Below are positions 7,233 through 15,096 of a stretch of DNA of 55,594 nucleotides, piece by piece (within the stretch, counting starts at the first letter, position 1; each line of letters opens with the position of its first letter). This DNA comes from CAYTZH01 sp964442285 (lineage in GTDB: Bacteria > Myxococcota_A > UBA9160 > JAFDET01), in contig CAYTZH010000036.1 in the NCBI GenBank assembly GCA_964442285.1, positions 1-55,594 on the forward strand, read 5' to 3'. The notes beneath the pieces were generated by a model. That model saw only the letters and a list, made by a program, of their open reading frames with translations, searched no databases and was not told where the DNA came from. Both the position numbers and the translations under genes were made by a program.

Positions 7233-8447
7233 CTAGAGGCCCGTCTGCAGCGCCGCGCGGAAGCCCCGCTCGCGCAGCGCCGCCTCGAGGGCCCCGGCCT
7301 GCTCGGTGCCGCGCAGCTGCAGCACCAGGTCGACGCGGGTGGCGCGCACCGAGGAGGCTCCGAAGGTCCGCTCCTGGTGGATCTCGACGATGCTGCTGTT
7401 CAGGCTGCCGAGCAGCTCGGTCAGGGCGGCGAGTGCACCCGGGGCATCGGAGATCTCGACGCTGAGGCGCACCAGCCGGCCGCCGCGCACGAGGCCACGC
7501 CGCAGCAGGGTCGAGAGCACCAGCATGTCGATGTTGCCGCCACACAGGACGAGGCCCAGCCGCTGGCCGGCGAAGCGTTCCGGGTGGGCCAGGACGGCCG
7601 CCAGGCCGGCCGCGCCGGCCCCTTCCACCACGGTCTTCTCCACCTCGAGCAGCAGGAAGACGGCGCGCTCGATCTCGTCCTCCTCCACCAGCAGCGCCTC
7701 GTCCACGTGCCGGCGGAGGAGCGCCAGGGTGCGCGCGCTCGGCGCCTTGACGGCGATGCCGTCGGCCACCGTGCTGCCGCCGGGCACGCGCACCTCGAGG
7801 CCGCGCAGGGCCTGGTAGGCGGCCGGATAGCGGGCGGCCTGGACGCCCACGACCCGCGTCGCGGGCACCAGGCCCTTGACGGCGGTAGCGATCCCCGAGA
7901 GCAGCCCGCCGCCGCCGATGGGCGCCACCACCGCGTCGAAGCCCGGTCCGTCCTCGAGCATTTCGAGAGCCAGGGTTCCCTGGCCGGCGATCACGGCGTC
8001 GTCGTCGAAGGGATGGACGAGGGTGAGGCCCCGCTGCGCGGCCCGCTCGCGTGTGAAGGCCCGCGTCTCGTCGAACGTCTCGCCGTGGAGGATCACCTCG
8101 GCGCCGTGGGCCCGGGTGTGCTCCACCTTCACGTTGGGCGTGCTGGTGGGCATGACGATCACCACGGGGATTCCGAGCCGCCGGCCGTGGTAGGCCACGG
8201 CCTGGGCGTGGTTGCCGGCGGACATGGCGATCACGCCCCGGGCGCGCGCCGTCGCGTCCAGCCCCGACAGGGCGTTCAGCGCACCCCGCTCCTTGAAGGA
8301 GGCCGTGAACTGCAGGTTCTCGAACTTGAGCCAGATCTCGGCGCCGGTGATCGCGGACAGGGTGCGGGAGTGGCGCAGCGGGGTGCGCTCCAGCTGGCCC
8401 CGGATGCACGCGGCGGCGGCCTGGATCTGCTCGAGGGTGACGCCCAC
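7233..8447 (-). CDS. ilvA: Threonine dehydratase with C-terminal ACT domain
   Basis: This PLP enzyme deaminates threonine to 2-oxobutanoate. The PLP lysine lies in FTASFKERGALNAL (Lys52). MSAGNHAQAVAYHGRRLGIP and the phosphate loop VAPIGGGGLLSGIA are intact. After about residue 330 comes one ACT-like domain (RLSVEISDAPGALAALTELLGSLNSSIVEIHQERT), as in the roughly 400-residue TdcB/IlvA-short type with amino-acid feedback. The GTG at 8447 (MGVTLEQIQAAA) matches where the family begins. An ATG at 8537 is possible but would place the operator-like palindrome in the coding region. No clear ribosome site precedes either. Confidence 0.9.
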   Translation of the reverse strand: MGVTLEQIQAAAACIRGQLERTPLRHSRTLSAITGAEIWLKFENLQFTASFKERGALNALSGLDATARARGVIAMSAGNHAQAVAYHGRRLGIPVVIVMPTSTPNVKVEHTRAHGAEVILHGETFDETRAFTRERAAQRGLTLVHPFDDDAVIAGQGTLALEMLEDGPGFDAVVAPIGGGGLLSGIATAVKGLVPATRVVGVQAARYPAAYQALRGLEVRVPGGSTVADGIAVKAPSARTLALLRRHVDEALLVEEDEIERAVFLLLEVEKTVVEGAGAAGLAAVLAHPERFAGQRLGLVLCGGNIDMLVLSTLLRRGLVRGGRLVRLSVEISDAPGALAALTELLGSLNSSIVEIHQERTFGASSVRATRVDLVLQLRGTEQAGALEAALRERGFRAALQTGL

Positions 8448-8517
8448 GGGTGACTCGGGGCACGGGTAGCAGGCGCGAGACGAACAGGCTGGAAGGACCG
8501 GAGAATTGATGTCATAA

Positions 8518-8534
8518 GACACTATGCTAGTGTC
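8518..8534. promoter_or_regulatory. Palindrome before the nucleotidyltransferase gene pair
   Basis: GACACTA (8518-8524) and TAGTGTC (8528-8534) form a perfect 7-bp inverted repeat with a 3-nt centre. It ends 6 bp before the ATG at 8541. A -10-like TATGCT (8524-8529) lies within it and there is no ribosome site, so the downstream gene may be leaderless. The position would let a bound repressor block transcription. Confidence 0.5.
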
Positions 8535-8540
8535 CATCGT

Positions 8541-9044
8541 ATGGCGTACCTCGTCCAGCGCAGCCCCCGGCGGGTGGAGATCCGGGAGAGCCGCTCGACC
8601 GCCCGGGGGCCCCGCGCCTTCCTGCTGGCGAGCTTCTCGGGGGCCCTGACCCGGGACGTCCTCGATCGGGCGGCCGCGCGGGCGGCCCGTCCCTTCGACC
8701 CGCGCGCGCTTCTCCGGCGGGCCCGGGTGCTGGGCATCCCCGTGGTGGAGGCCGGCCGGGAGCCCGAGGCCCGCGCCCTGCTGGCCCGCCTGCGCCGGGG
8801 CCCGGCCCTGGATCCCACCCTGGCCGCGGCGCTGCGGCAGGCCCTGGACCGGCTGCCGGAGACCCCGCCGCCCGAGGCGCTCGCGGAGGTGTCCGAGTGG
8901 GTCGGCGCCAGCCCCGCGGAGCGCGGACGTGCGCTGCGGGAGCTCCTGGATCTCTACGGCACCATCGCCGCCAGCCGCGGCCCGCGGCGGCGGGCGGCCC
9001 GTCGCCGCTTTCCGCGCTTCCGCTCGCGGGACGCAGCGGCCTGA
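8541..9044 (+). CDS. Hypothetical basic protein paired with a nucleotidyltransferase
   Basis: This 167-residue, Arg/Ala-rich protein begins MAYLVQRSPRRVEIRESRSTARGPRAFLLASFSGALT. I recall this type of N terminus from small proteins encoded next to nucleotidyltransferase-like genes, but cannot confirm a named family. The middle (about 55-120) is helical, with PFDPRALLRRARVLGIPVVEA. The C-terminal 30 residues are very basic (RGPRRRAARRRFPRFRSR), suggesting nucleic-acid contact. It precedes the nucleotidyltransferase by 26 bp on the same strand and follows a palindrome. By analogy it could be the regulatory or antitoxin half of a pair; this is inference. Confidence 0.6.
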   Translation: MAYLVQRSPRRVEIRESRSTARGPRAFLLASFSGALTRDVLDRAAARAARPFDPRALLRRARVLGIPVVEAGREPEARALLARLRRGPALDPTLAAALRQALDRLPETPPPEALAEVSEWVGASPAERGRALRELLDLYGTIAASRGPRRRAARRRFPRFRSRDAAA

Positions 9045-9070
9045 CCGGAATCCGAGCAGGGGCCTGAGGC

Positions 9071-9634
9071 GTGGCCGGACCCTCCCTCTCCGAGAAGGTG
9101 CTGCTCATCGAGGAGGCCCTGAGCCGACACCGCTGGCCCCACGCCTTCGGCGGCGCCCTGGCCCTGGCCTACTACGCCACGCCGCGGGCGACCGTCGACA
9201 TCGACGTGAACGTCTTCGTGCCGGTCGCGCGGGCCGCGGCGGTGCTGGCGCAGCTGCAGGCGCTGGGTGCGGAGCCGCCCACCGCCCGGGAGCGGGCCCG
9301 GATCGCCCGCGACGGTCAGGTCCGGGTCCGCTGGGGCGCGACGCCCCTCGACCTCTTCTTCTCCTACGACGCGCTCCACGAGGCGTGCCTGGCGCGCCGT
9401 CGGGCCATGCCCTTCGGCGACGGCGATACGATCCACGTCCTCGACGCCGAGAGCCTGGTGGTGTTCAAGGCCCTCTTCGACCGGGAGAAGGACTGGCGCG
9501 ACCTCGAGGAGCTGGTCTTCGCCATGGGCGAGGCGCTCGATCGGGCCTTCGTCCGGGACTGGCTCGAGCGGATCCTGGGCGCGGCGGACGAGCGCTACCG
9601 CCGCCTCGAGGCGCTCTTCTCCCGCCATCCCTGA
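9071..9634 (+). CDS. Minimal nucleotidyltransferase-like protein (AbiEii/MNT type)
   Basis: The 187-residue protein has the nucleotidyltransferase fold signature: FGGALALAYYATPRATVDIDVNVFV contains the GG motif and the D-x-D pair (TVDIDV). A later strand, VRWGATPLDLFFSYD, supplies the third acidic residue. The remainder (DAESLVVFKALFDREKDWRDLEELV) matches the helical part seen in AbiEii-like and other stand-alone transferases. Such proteins modify RNA, tRNA ends or proteins, and several act as toxins. Start GTG at 9071 (GTGGCCGGACCC). It is the second gene of a small unit behind the palindrome at 8518. Confidence 0.75.
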   Translation: MAGPSLSEKVLLIEEALSRHRWPHAFGGALALAYYATPRATVDIDVNVFVPVARAAAVLAQLQALGAEPPTARERARIARDGQVRVRWGATPLDLFFSYDALHEACLARRRAMPFGDGDTIHVLDAESLVVFKALFDREKDWRDLEELVFAMGEALDRAFVRDWLERILGAADERYRRLEALFSRHP

Positions 9635-9677
9635 GGGGCCTGGAACGCCGTTTGGTCAGCTCCTCGTCCCCCTCCCC

Positions 9678-9702
9678 CTGACTCATTCGGGGAATCGGTC
9701 AG
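9678..9702. promoter_or_regulatory. Imperfect palindrome before the hopanoid operon
   Basis: A 25-bp sequence with the symmetric pattern CTGAC-n2-ATTC-n3-GAAT-n2-GTCAG. It ends 10 bp before the first possible start of dxs and lies in the only gap before the ten-gene hopanoid operon. GGTCAGC in its right arm also occurs at 9654-9660. The TetR protein encoded inside the operon is the natural candidate to bind it. Inference only. Confidence 0.45.
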
Positions 9703-9711
9703 CGAAAGGCT

Positions 9712-11559
9712 TTGCGCCGGCGACGCGATTTCGGTGCAGTCCGCATCCGAAGCAGGCACGCGTTGCACTGGGGGGATCCGCCGCTGCTGACGACGATCGA
9801 CGATCCGCGGACGCTGCGAAGCCTTTCCCGCGCCGACCTGAAGCACCTGGCCTGCGCCCTGCGCGCGCACCTGGTGGAGGTGGGCGGCGCCATCGGCGGC
9901 CACTTCGCCGGGAGTCTCGGTGTGGTGGAGCTGTCGGTGGCCCTGCACGCCGTCTTCGACACGCCCCACGACCCGCTCGTGTGGGACGTCGGGCACCAGG
10001 GCTACGCCCACAAGGCCCTGACCGGACGCCGAGACGCCCTGACCCGGATTAAGAAGGCGGACGGACCCTCCGGATTCCTGCGCCGGAGTGAGAGCCCCTA
10101 CGACGCCTTCGGCGCGGGCCATGCCGGCACCTCGGTCTCGGCCGCGCTCGGCATGGCCGAGGGCTGCGACCGTACGGGGAGCGCTCGCACGGTGGTCGCC
10201 ATCCTGGGCGACGGTGCGGCCACGGCGGGCATGGCCTTCGAGGCCCTCAACCACGCAGGCCACCTGGCCCACGGCGGCCTGGCCCGGTCGCTGCGCGTGG
10301 TCCTGAACGACAACGGCATGTCCATCGCCCCCACCGTGGGTGGTCTGGCGCGGACCGGCGACGTCCGGGGGCTCGTGAAGGCCGTGGGGCTCGCCTACCT
10401 GGGACCGGTGGACGGTCACGATCTCGACGCGCTCCTCGACGCCCTGGCGCGGCTGCGGGACGCCGGCGGGCCGGCGCTCCTGCACGTGCGCACCCGCAAG
10501 GGATGCGGCTTCGCGCCGGCCGAGGCGGATCCCTTCGGCTGGCACGCCACCGCCCCGTTCGATCCCCGCAGTGGCGAGCGCCGCAAGGCCGTGCCGGCCG
10601 GCCCGCGGCCGGCGCCCACCTGGACCGCGGCGTTCGCCGAGGCCCTGGGCCGGCTGGCGGACCGGGACGAGCGGGTGGTGGCGATCACCGCGGCCATGCC
10701 CGACGGCACCGGGCTGGATCGCTTCGCGGCGCGCCACCCGGACCGGGTCTACGACGTGGGGATCGCCGAGCAGCACGGGGTGACCTTCGCCGCCGGTCTC
10801 GCGACCCAGGGGATCCGGCCGGTCTGCGCCATCTACTCCACCTTCCTCCAGCGCGCCTTCGACCAGATCGTCCACGACGTGGCGCTGCAGTCGCTGCCGG
10901 TGACCTTCGCCCTGGACCGGGCCGGCCTGGTCGGGGCCGACGGTCCGACGCATCACGGTGTTCTCGACCTGGCCTACCTGCGGCCCATCCCCGGCCTCGC
11001 GATCGCGGCGCCCCGGGACGAGAACGAGCTTCAGCACCTGCTGGCCACGGGGATCGAGAGCGGACAGCCCTTCGCCCTGCGCTTCCCCCGCGGCGCGGCG
11101 CCCGGGGTCGACCTCGACCCGGACCCGAAGCCGCTGCCCCTGGGCCGCGGCGCGCTGCTGCGTCCGGGCGACGACGTCGCGCTGGTCGGCCTGGGCAAGA
11201 CCGTGGCGGCGGCCCTGGAGGCCGCCGAGCGGCTCGCCGAGCGCGGGCTGTCGGCCGCGGTCGTCGACGCGCGCTTCGCCAAGCCCCTGGACGTCGACCT
11301 GCTGGCCGAGGCGGGCGGGCGCACGGGCCTGCTGCTGACCGTCGAGGACCATGTCCTGGCGGGGGGCTTCGGGAGCGCCGTGCTCGAGGCCCTGGCCGAG
11401 GCAGCCCCCGGCGTGCGGGTGGAGCGGCTCGGGCTGCCCGACCGCTTCGTCGAGCACGGCGACACCGACGCCCAGTGGCGCGAGGCGGGCATCGACGCCG
11501 AGGGCATCGTCGCCCGGGTCGAGCGCCTGCTGGTCCAGCCGGAGACCGCCGTTGCTTGA
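9712..11559 (+). CDS. dxs: 1-deoxy-D-xylulose-5-phosphate synthase
   Basis: This thiamine-diphosphate enzyme makes DXP from pyruvate and glyceraldehyde 3-phosphate, the entry step of the MEP isoprenoid pathway. Motifs closely follow E. coli Dxs: DVGHQGYAHKALTGR, GHAGTSVSAALGMA, the ThDP/Mg motif GDGAATAGMAFEALNHAG...NDNGMSIAP, and in the second half GIAEQHGVTFAAGLA and ADGPTHHGVLDLAYLRPIPGL. The longest frame starts at TTG 9712. TTG 9763 (MHWGDPPLLTTIDDP) is an equally plausible start with better fit to the family. It is the first gene of the hopanoid operon and supplies its precursors. Confidence 0.95.
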   Translation: MRRRRDFGAVRIRSRHALHWGDPPLLTTIDDPRTLRSLSRADLKHLACALRAHLVEVGGAIGGHFAGSLGVVELSVALHAVFDTPHDPLVWDVGHQGYAHKALTGRRDALTRIKKADGPSGFLRRSESPYDAFGAGHAGTSVSAALGMAEGCDRTGSARTVVAILGDGAATAGMAFEALNHAGHLAHGGLARSLRVVLNDNGMSIAPTVGGLARTGDVRGLVKAVGLAYLGPVDGHDLDALLDALARLRDAGGPALLHVRTRKGCGFAPAEADPFGWHATAPFDPRSGERRKAVPAGPRPAPTWTAAFAEALGRLADRDERVVAITAAMPDGTGLDRFAARHPDRVYDVGIAEQHGVTFAAGLATQGIRPVCAIYSTFLQRAFDQIVHDVALQSLPVTFALDRAGLVGADGPTHHGVLDLAYLRPIPGLAIAAPRDENELQHLLATGIESGQPFALRFPRGAAPGVDLDPDPKPLPLGRGALLRPGDDVALVGLGKTVAAALEAAERLAERGLSAAVVDARFAKPLDVDLLAEAGGRTGLLLTVEDHVLAGGFGSAVLEALAEAAPGVRVERLGLPDRFVEHGDTDAQWREAGIDAEGIVARVERLLVQPETAVA

Positions 11560-12430
11560 GACGGCTACCCGCGCGCGCACCCGGGACCCGCGGGCGGTGC
11601 GGGAGGCCTACGCCCACTGCGCGCGGGTCGCGCACCGCAGCGGCTCGAGCTTCCTGGCCGCGTTCTGGCTCTTTCCCCCGGCCCAGCGCCGCGCCCTCCA
11701 CGCCATCTACGCCTTCTGCCGGCTGGCGGACGACATCGCCGACGATCCGGACGTGCGCGGCGACCGGGCCGTGCTGCTGGCCCGCTGGCGCGAGCTCCTG
11801 GACGCCGCCTTCCGCGGCGAGGCCACCCACCCGGTGGGGGTGGCCCTCGGCGACGCGGCCCGACGCTTCCCCCTGGAGAAGGCCTGGCTCCGCGATCTGC
11901 TCGACGGCGTCGCCCAGGACCTGCGCGGCGACCCCATGGAACGCTTCGAGGACCTCGAGCGCTACTGCTACTGCGTGGCGTCGACGGTCGGTCTGCTGGT
12001 GGTGGCGGTGCGCGGGCTGCGCGGACCCGAGGTGGCCTCCTATGCGACGCATATGGGAGTCGCCGTGCAGCTCACGAACATCCTGCGCGACGTGGGAGAG
12101 GACGCCGCCGCCGGCCGCATCTACCTGGCGCAGGAGGACCTGGCGCGGCACGGGGTCGAGCCCGCCTCCCTCCGCCGCGCCGAGGCCAGCGAGCCCCTGC
12201 GGCTGCTGCTGGCCGTCTACGCCGAGCGCGCCCGCATCCGCTACGAGCGCGCCCAGGCCGCGCTGCCCGGCGCCCACCGGGCGGCCCTGCGACCGGCCCA
12301 GGCCATGGGCGCCATCTACCGGGACCTCCTGGAGACCCTCCAGGCCCGCGGCTTTCCGTGTCGCCAGGCCCTGCGCCAGTCCAAGCCGCGCCGCCTGGCC
12401 ATCGCCGCGCGCACCTGGGCCCTGGCATGA
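11552..12430 (+). CDS. hpnD: Presqualene diphosphate synthase HpnD
   Basis: This trans-isoprenyl synthase of the squalene/phytoene family (292 residues) condenses two farnesyl diphosphates to presqualene diphosphate. It has both Asp-rich motifs: FCRLADDIADD and AVQLTNILRDVGEDAAAGRIYLAQEDL. It also has ERYCYCVASTVGLL between them. The fuller second motif and the Arg-rich end assign it to HpnD rather than HpnC. The TTG start at 11552 has GGAG 7 bp upstream and overlaps dxs by 8 bp. The stop overlaps fni by 4 bp. In the HpnCDE route it acts before HpnC and HpnE. Confidence 0.9.
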   Translation: MLETATRARTRDPRAVREAYAHCARVAHRSGSSFLAAFWLFPPAQRRALHAIYAFCRLADDIADDPDVRGDRAVLLARWRELLDAAFRGEATHPVGVALGDAARRFPLEKAWLRDLLDGVAQDLRGDPMERFEDLERYCYCVASTVGLLVVAVRGLRGPEVASYATHMGVAVQLTNILRDVGEDAAAGRIYLAQEDLARHGVEPASLRRAEASEPLRLLLAVYAERARIRYERAQAALPGAHRAALRPAQAMGAIYRDLLETLQARGFPCRQALRQSKPRRLAIAARTWALA

Positions 12431-13515
12431 GCGCGGTGGTGGATCGCAAGGACCAGCATCTGGCGCTGTGCGCCGAGGGCGACGTGGAGGGGCGCTCGAC
12501 CACGCTGCTCGAGGAGGTCCACCTGCTGCACGAGGCCCTGCCGGGTCTGGCGGTCACCGACGTGGATCCGTCGGTCGAGCTGCTCGGCCGGCGCCTGGCC
12601 GCCCCCCTGGTGATCACGGGCATGACCGGCGGAACGGCCCGCGCGGGCCAGCTGAACCGCGCCCTCGCCCGGGTGGCCCAGAAGCACGGCCTGGCCCTCG
12701 GCGTGGGCTCCCAGCGGGCCATGTGGACCGATCCCGACACGGCTGCCACGTTCCGCGTGCGCGACGAGGCGCCCGACGTGCTCCTGCTCGGCAACGTGGG
12801 GGCCGTCCAGGCCCGGGACCGGGGGCCCGCCGCCGTCGCGGAGCTCGTCGAGTCGGTCGGCGCCGACGCGCTCTGCGTGCATCTGAACGTGGCCCAGGAG
12901 CTGGTGCAGGACGAGGGCGACCGGGACTTCCGGGGCTGCCTCGAGGCGATCGGACTCCTGGCGGAGGCGCTGCCCGTGCCCGTGGTGGCCAAGGAGACCG
13001 GCTGCGGACTCTCCCCGCTCACCCTGCGCCGGCTCGCCACGGTCGGCGTGGGCACGGTGGACGTGTCGGGCGCGGGCGGGACCAGCTGGACCGGCGTGGA
13101 GGCCCTGCGCGGCTCCGCCCGCCAGCGCGCCCTCGGGGCGGCCCTGCGCGAGTGGGGCATCCCCACGGCGGCGAGCGTCGCCTTCGCGGGTCGGGCGGGA
13201 CTGATCCCGATCGCGTCCGGCGGTCTGCGCTCGGCCCTCGACGTGGTGCGCGCCCTGGCGCTCGGCGCCCGGGCGGCGGGCATGGCGCTGCCGTTCCTGC
13301 GCGCCCACGAGCAGGGCGGCGAGGATGGCGTGCAGGCCTTCGCCGACCAGCTCGTCGAGGGGATCCGGGCCGGCCTGCTGCTGGCCGGCGTCCGCTCGGT
13401 GGAGGCCCTGGCCCGCGCGCCGCGGGTGCTCGGTCCCCGGCTCCAGGCCTGGCTGGCCGCCGACGACCGCCCGCTGCGAGAACGCGAACCCCTCGTGGAG
13501 GTATCCAGCGTCTGA
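12427..13515 (+). CDS. fni: Type 2 isopentenyl-diphosphate isomerase
   Basis: This FMN- and NADPH-dependent enzyme interconverts IPP and DMAPP. The TIM-barrel has the family's motifs: PLVITGMTGGT, GLALGVGSQRAMW, LNVAQELVQDEGDRDFRG (metal/substrate region), VVAKETGCGLS, VDVSGAGGTSW, and a final FMN-phosphate site with PIASGGLRSALDVVRALALGA. The 362-residue length is normal. ATG 12427 overlaps the hpnD stop (ATGA). With an MEP pathway the isomerase is not strictly essential. Its place here suggests tuning of the IPP:DMAPP ratio for farnesyl diphosphate supply. Confidence 0.94.
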   Translation: MSAVVDRKDQHLALCAEGDVEGRSTTLLEEVHLLHEALPGLAVTDVDPSVELLGRRLAAPLVITGMTGGTARAGQLNRALARVAQKHGLALGVGSQRAMWTDPDTAATFRVRDEAPDVLLLGNVGAVQARDRGPAAVAELVESVGADALCVHLNVAQELVQDEGDRDFRGCLEAIGLLAEALPVPVVAKETGCGLSPLTLRRLATVGVGTVDVSGAGGTSWTGVEALRGSARQRALGAALREWGIPTAASVAFAGRAGLIPIASGGLRSALDVVRALALGARAAGMALPFLRAHEQGGEDGVQAFADQLVEGIRAGLLLAGVRSVEALARAPRVLGPRLQAWLAADDRPLREREPLVEVSSV

Positions 13516-13558
13516 CATGCTGCGAGCACCCAACCGGGAGACGTCGGAGAATACCCGG

Positions 13559-14191
13559 ATGCCCGACCGCGCCCCGCGCGCCGGGACGGCCGCGCCCAGC
13601 AAGGCCTCCACCCAGGAGCGCATCCTCGAGGCCGCCATCGCCCTGTTCGCCGCCCACGGCTTCGAGGGCACGAGCACCGCGGCCATCGCGGCCCGGGCCG
13701 GGGTGAGCCGCTCGGCCGTGTTCTGGCACTTCAGCGACAAGGAGAACCTCTTCCGCGAGGCCTTCCGCCGCATCACCCGGCCCTTCGTGGAGGCCTTCCG
13801 GGCGCGGGTCCACCAGCTCCCGCCGCGCGAGCGGCTCTTCGAGCTCTTCGACGCCTACGAGCGCATCGTGGAGGACAACGCCTCCACTACCCACTCCATC
13901 GTGCGCTGGCTGCTCGAGTCGGAGAAGCTGCGGGCGTCGCTGCTCGACACCCTCTTCGAGCTGCACGGCCGCTTCCTGGGGGAGCTGCGGATCGCCTTCG
14001 CCGACAGCGTGGCGCCCGACGAGGCCGAGGCCCTGGCGGGTGCCCTGCTCTCGCTGCTGGACGGCAACCTCCTGCTCATGCTGCTCGACCCCGATCCCAC
14101 GCAGCGCGAGCGACGGCGCCAGAACCTCCGCACCCTCACCCGGCGCCTGCTCGACGAGGGCCCTGCGGCGCCCGCTCGACGAGGGTCATGA
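13559..14191 (+). CDS. TetR-family regulator inside the hopanoid operon
   Basis: The 210-residue protein has a TetR DNA-binding domain, STQERILEAAIALFAAHGFEGTSTAAIAARAGVSRSAVFWHFSDKENLFREAF, followed by an all-helical ligand domain. An earlier ATG at 13517 is in frame. ATG 13559 was preferred because GGAGA lies 8 bp before it. The stop overlaps hpnC by 4 bp. Being co-transcribed with the enzymes, it probably gives feedback control, perhaps through the palindrome at 9678-9702. Its ligand could be an isoprenoid or hopanoid, but that is a guess. Confidence 0.88.
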   Translation: MPDRAPRAGTAAPSKASTQERILEAAIALFAAHGFEGTSTAAIAARAGVSRSAVFWHFSDKENLFREAFRRITRPFVEAFRARVHQLPPRERLFELFDAYERIVEDNASTTHSIVRWLLESEKLRASLLDTLFELHGRFLGELRIAFADSVAPDEAEALAGALLSLLDGNLLLMLLDPDPTQRERRRQNLRTLTRRLLDEGPAAPARRGS

Positions 14192-15066
14192 CGCCGGGCG
14201 CGCCGCTCTCCGCCCCGCTGCCCCGGGATGGGTTCCTCCCCGACGGCCCCGCGCTGCGGGCGCGGGCGGCGGGGGAGAACTTCCCGGTGGCGCTCCGCGG
14301 CCTGCCGCGGATCCTGCGCCGGGACCTCCTGGGCCTGTACGACGTGGCGCGCCTCATCGACGAGGTGGGCGACGCCGCCCCCGGCGATCGCCAGGCCCTG
14401 CTCGACGCCCTGGAGACCGACCTGCGCGCGGCTTTCGAGGGGCGCGCCCGGCACCCGGTGCTCCGCGCGCTCACGCCGATCGTCCGCGCGCGCCACCTGC
14501 CCCTCGCGCCCTTCCTGCGCCTGGTCGAGGCCAACCGCCGCGATCAACGCCACCCCGTGACGCCCACCTGGGAGGCGCTGCGCGACTACTGCGCCCTCTC
14601 GGCCAACCCGGTCGGCGAGCTCGTGCTGCACCTGTTCGACCAGGCGGAGCCGGCCGCGCTCGCGCGGGCCGACGACGTCTGCACCGCCCTCCAGATCCTG
14701 GAGCACTGCCAGGACGTGGCCGAGGACTTCGCCGCCGGGCGCGTCTACCTGCCGGCAACGGAACTCGCGCGCTTCGGCTGCGCGCCCGAGGAGCTCGGCC
14801 GCACGCCCGCGTCGCCCGCCCTGCGCCGGGTGATCGGCCACCAGGTCGCGTGGTCGCGCGCCCTGCTGGTGTCGGGCGATCGGCTCGTGCGCGGGCTGCG
14901 GGGCTGGGCGCGGCCAGTGGTCGCCGCCTACGTCGCCGGTGGCTGGGCCACCTGTCGGGCGCTGGCCCGCGCCGGCTTCGATCCCAACACCGCGCCGGTC
15001 CGGCCCCGTCGCCGCGACTTCCTGCGCGCCTGGCTCGCACTCCTGCTCCGCGCGAGGCTCGCATGA
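14188..15066 (+). CDS. hpnC: Hydroxysqualene synthase HpnC
   Basis: This second squalene/phytoene-type synthase (292 residues) has the HpnC hallmarks: ENFPVALRGLPRILRRDLLGLYDVARLIDEVGD, where the first Asp-rich motif is the shortened DEVGD, and ALQILEHCQDVAEDFAAGRVYLPATEL as the second. HpnC converts presqualene diphosphate to hydroxysqualene. The ATG overlaps the tetR stop (ATGA). The hpnC-hpnE junction is the exception in this operon: a 19-nt gap rather than a 4-bp overlap. Confidence 0.9.
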   Translation: MTPGAPLSAPLPRDGFLPDGPALRARAAGENFPVALRGLPRILRRDLLGLYDVARLIDEVGDAAPGDRQALLDALETDLRAAFEGRARHPVLRALTPIVRARHLPLAPFLRLVEANRRDQRHPVTPTWEALRDYCALSANPVGELVLHLFDQAEPAALARADDVCTALQILEHCQDVAEDFAAGRVYLPATELARFGCAPEELGRTPASPALRRVIGHQVAWSRALLVSGDRLVRGLRGWARPVVAAYVAGGWATCRALARAGFDPNTAPVRPRRRDFLRAWLALLLRARLA

Positions 15067-15096
15067 GCGCTGCGGAGAGGCTCCCATGAGCGCTGC
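15062..15096 (+). repeat. 12-bp direct repeat at the hpnC-hpnE junction
   Basis: CATGAGCGCTGC occurs at 15062-15073 and again at 15085-15096. Both copies hold an ATG. The first sits in an ATGA at the hpnC stop and opens only a nine-codon frame. The second is the hpnE start. It looks like a small duplication of a former overlapping start. Confidence 0.6.

Noticed and set aside
8447..8537. N-terminal extension of threonine dehydratase to ATG 8537
   Set aside because: The extra 30 residues do not resemble the family and would put the palindrome inside the gene.
13517..13558. Earlier ATG for the hopanoid-operon TetR gene
   Set aside because: No ribosome site at a proper distance, whereas ATG 13559 has GGAGA 8 bp upstream.
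10503..13706. Long plus-strand frame across dxs, hpnD and fni
   Set aside because: It is a second frame of three recognised genes and shows only low-complexity Arg/Ala/Gly sequence.
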